Shown here: positions 32,813 to 33,623 of the stretch, in pieces
Layout: each line of letters starts with the position of its first letter
Numbering within the stretch: position 1 is the first letter of the stretch
Assembly: GCA_046295655.1 (NCBI GenBank)
Contig: JBKBMT010000032.1
Coordinates: 1-33,623, forward strand
Reading direction: 5' to 3'
DNA: 33,623 nt
Source of the DNA: JBKBMT01 sp046295655
GTDB taxonomy: Bacteria; Pseudomonadota; Alphaproteobacteria; Rhodobacterales; Rhodobacteraceae
The notes under the pieces: generated by a model
What the model saw: the letters and a program-made list of their open reading frames with translations, nothing else
Databases searched by the model: none
What the model was told of the DNA's origin: nothing
Translations under genes and position numbers: made by a program

Positions 32813-33457
32813 TTGCAGCGTGCGGGCCTGCCGGTCGCGGTGCCGGGACTGGTTGTCGGATTGCTCGGCGGGTCGTTCGATCCGCCGCATGAGGGCCACC
32901 TCCGCCTGACCCGCGCGGCACTGGCGCGGTTCGGGCTGGATCGTGTCTGGTGGTTGGTGACGCCCGGAAACCCGCTGAAGGCCGAAGGGCCGGCACCGCT
33001 GGCGCGCCGGATCGAAGCCGCCCGCGCGCTGGTGACCGATCCCCGCGTGACCGTCACCGATATCGAGGCGCGGATCGGCACGAGGCATACGGCGGCGACA
33101 CTGGAGCGGTTGCGCGCGCTCTATCCGGGAGTCCGGTTCGTCTGGCTCATGGGGTCGGACAATCTGGCCGGATTGCACCGCTGGGACCGGTGGCAGCGGA
33201 TCATGCAGACCGTGCCGGTCGGGGTTGTGGCGCGGCCGGGCAGCCGCATGGCCGCGCGTCGGTCATTGGCCGCGCGCCGGTTTGCTGCTGCGCGACTGCC
33301 GGCCGCGCAAAGCTGGCGGCTGGGGTGCAGCACCGCCCCGGCCTGGTGTCTGGTCGAGATGCCGCTGAGCCCGCTGTCCTCGACCCAGATCCGTGCCCGT
33401 GGCGACTGGGCGCGTGATCCGGCTGCACCCTTGCCCGGACCGCCGGGCGGCGGCTAG
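32813..33457 (+). CDS. nadD: Nicotinate-nucleotide adenylyltransferase
   Basis: NadD converts nicotinate mononucleotide and ATP to deamido-NAD in NAD synthesis. The 214-residue protein shows the nucleotidyltransferase motif GGSFDPPHEGHLRL (with HxGH), WWLVTPGNPLK, FVWLMGSDNLAGLHRWDRW, and C-terminal SSTQIRARG. TTG 32813 is preferred because GGGAGA (32801-32806) lies six bases upstream; an in-frame ATG at 32777 would add 12 residues but sits in a hairpin loop with no ribosome-binding site. The usual rsfS neighbour is not seen downstream within the window. Confidence 0.92.
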   Translation: MQRAGLPVAVPGLVVGLLGGSFDPPHEGHLRLTRAALARFGLDRVWWLVTPGNPLKAEGPAPLARRIEAARALVTDPRVTVTDIEARIGTRHTAATLERLRALYPGVRFVWLMGSDNLAGLHRWDRWQRIMQTVPVGVVARPGSRMAARRSLAARRFAAARLPAAQSWRLGCSTAPAWCLVEMPLSPLSSTQIRARGDWARDPAAPLPGPPGGG

Positions 33458-33467
33458 GCTGACGGGC

Positions 33468-33623
33468 ATGAACGACAGATTCCTTCGACCGACCCGACGC
33501 TGGCTGATCGCGGCGATGGCGGCGGGCATTGCCGTGCCGGCCGTGGCGCAGGCGCCGAGCCGGTCGAAGCGGCCGGCGCCGCGGCCCGGAGCCGCCGCCC
33601 TTGCGCCGGCGGCACCCGTGCGG
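33468..33623 (+). CDS. Secreted protein, N-terminal fragment (runs off window)
   Basis: The first 52 residues show a clear Sec signal peptide: a basic start (MNDRFLRPTRRWLI), a hydrophobic core AAMAAGIAVPAV and a likely cleavage after VAQA, followed by a Pro/Arg/Ala-rich linker. It starts 10 bp after nadD in the same direction, so it is probably in the same operon. In related genomes a D-Ala-D-Ala carboxypeptidase can occupy this place, but nothing visible proves that here. Confidence 0.55.
   Translation, partial: MNDRFLRPTRRWLIAAMAAGIAVPAVAQAPSRSKRPAPRPGAAALAPAAPVR

Overview
The window looks like a chromosomal segment of a high-GC alphaproteobacterium of the Rhodobacterales (Rhodobacter/Rhodovulum/Paracoccus-like). 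The evidence is the very GC-rich codon use, many 4-base stop/start overlaps, GANTC (CcrM-type) sites upstream of the division cluster, FnrL-type TTGAT-N4-ATCAA boxes, a DUF1127 gene followed by CCUCCUCCC-loop hairpins (the CcaF1/CcsR arrangement of Rhodobacter), and protein sequences that read like that family throughout.

Layout. 1-8579: a partial DUF455 ferritin-like gene and a Bcp peroxiredoxin (minus), then on plus a large AsmA/DUF3971 envelope protein, queA, an MFS transporter, a DUF924 gene and a dihydrolipoyl dehydrogenase whose catalytic His is replaced by Leu. 8619-10483 (minus): a GntR/FCD regulator, a YgjP-type metallopeptidase, and a DUF1127 gene with two tandem two-hairpin sRNAs of the CcsR/'cuckoo' type. 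10739-20103 (plus): the Mrp/ApbC Fe-S carrier, a 634-bp leader with clustered GANTC sites, then the first half of the dcw cluster, mraZ-rsmH-ftsL-ftsI-murE-murF-mraY. The cluster stops after mraY; murD, ftsW and murG do not follow.

20072-25745: a broken DUF418 membrane-protein gene (minus), a di-haem cytochrome c peroxidase behind a perfect FNR box, a small unknown protein, a HIT protein, D-amino-acid dehydrogenase and an LpxR-like outer-membrane lipid A deacylase. 25850-27601 is the most unusual gene: a Hint-domain N-terminal half joined in frame to the C-terminal ~240 residues of glucose-6-phosphate isomerase. It converges on, and overlaps by 51 bp, a hybrid histidine kinase (PAS-HisKA-HATPase-REC-Hpt). 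That kinase is translationally coupled to a secreted pterin-binding-fold protein and divergent from a NarL-type response regulator, together a plausible complete phosphorelay. 31581-33623: an orphan ParA-type ATPase, a universal stress protein with an FNR-like box, nadD, and the start of a secreted protein cut by the window edge.

How the genes work together. mraZ to mraY supplies septal peptidoglycan precursor synthesis and the division transpeptidase. The ccp and usp sites suggest FnrL control under low oxygen. The DUF1127/sRNA unit is a stress-response module. No tRNA, rRNA, IS element, prophage or CRISPR array was seen.
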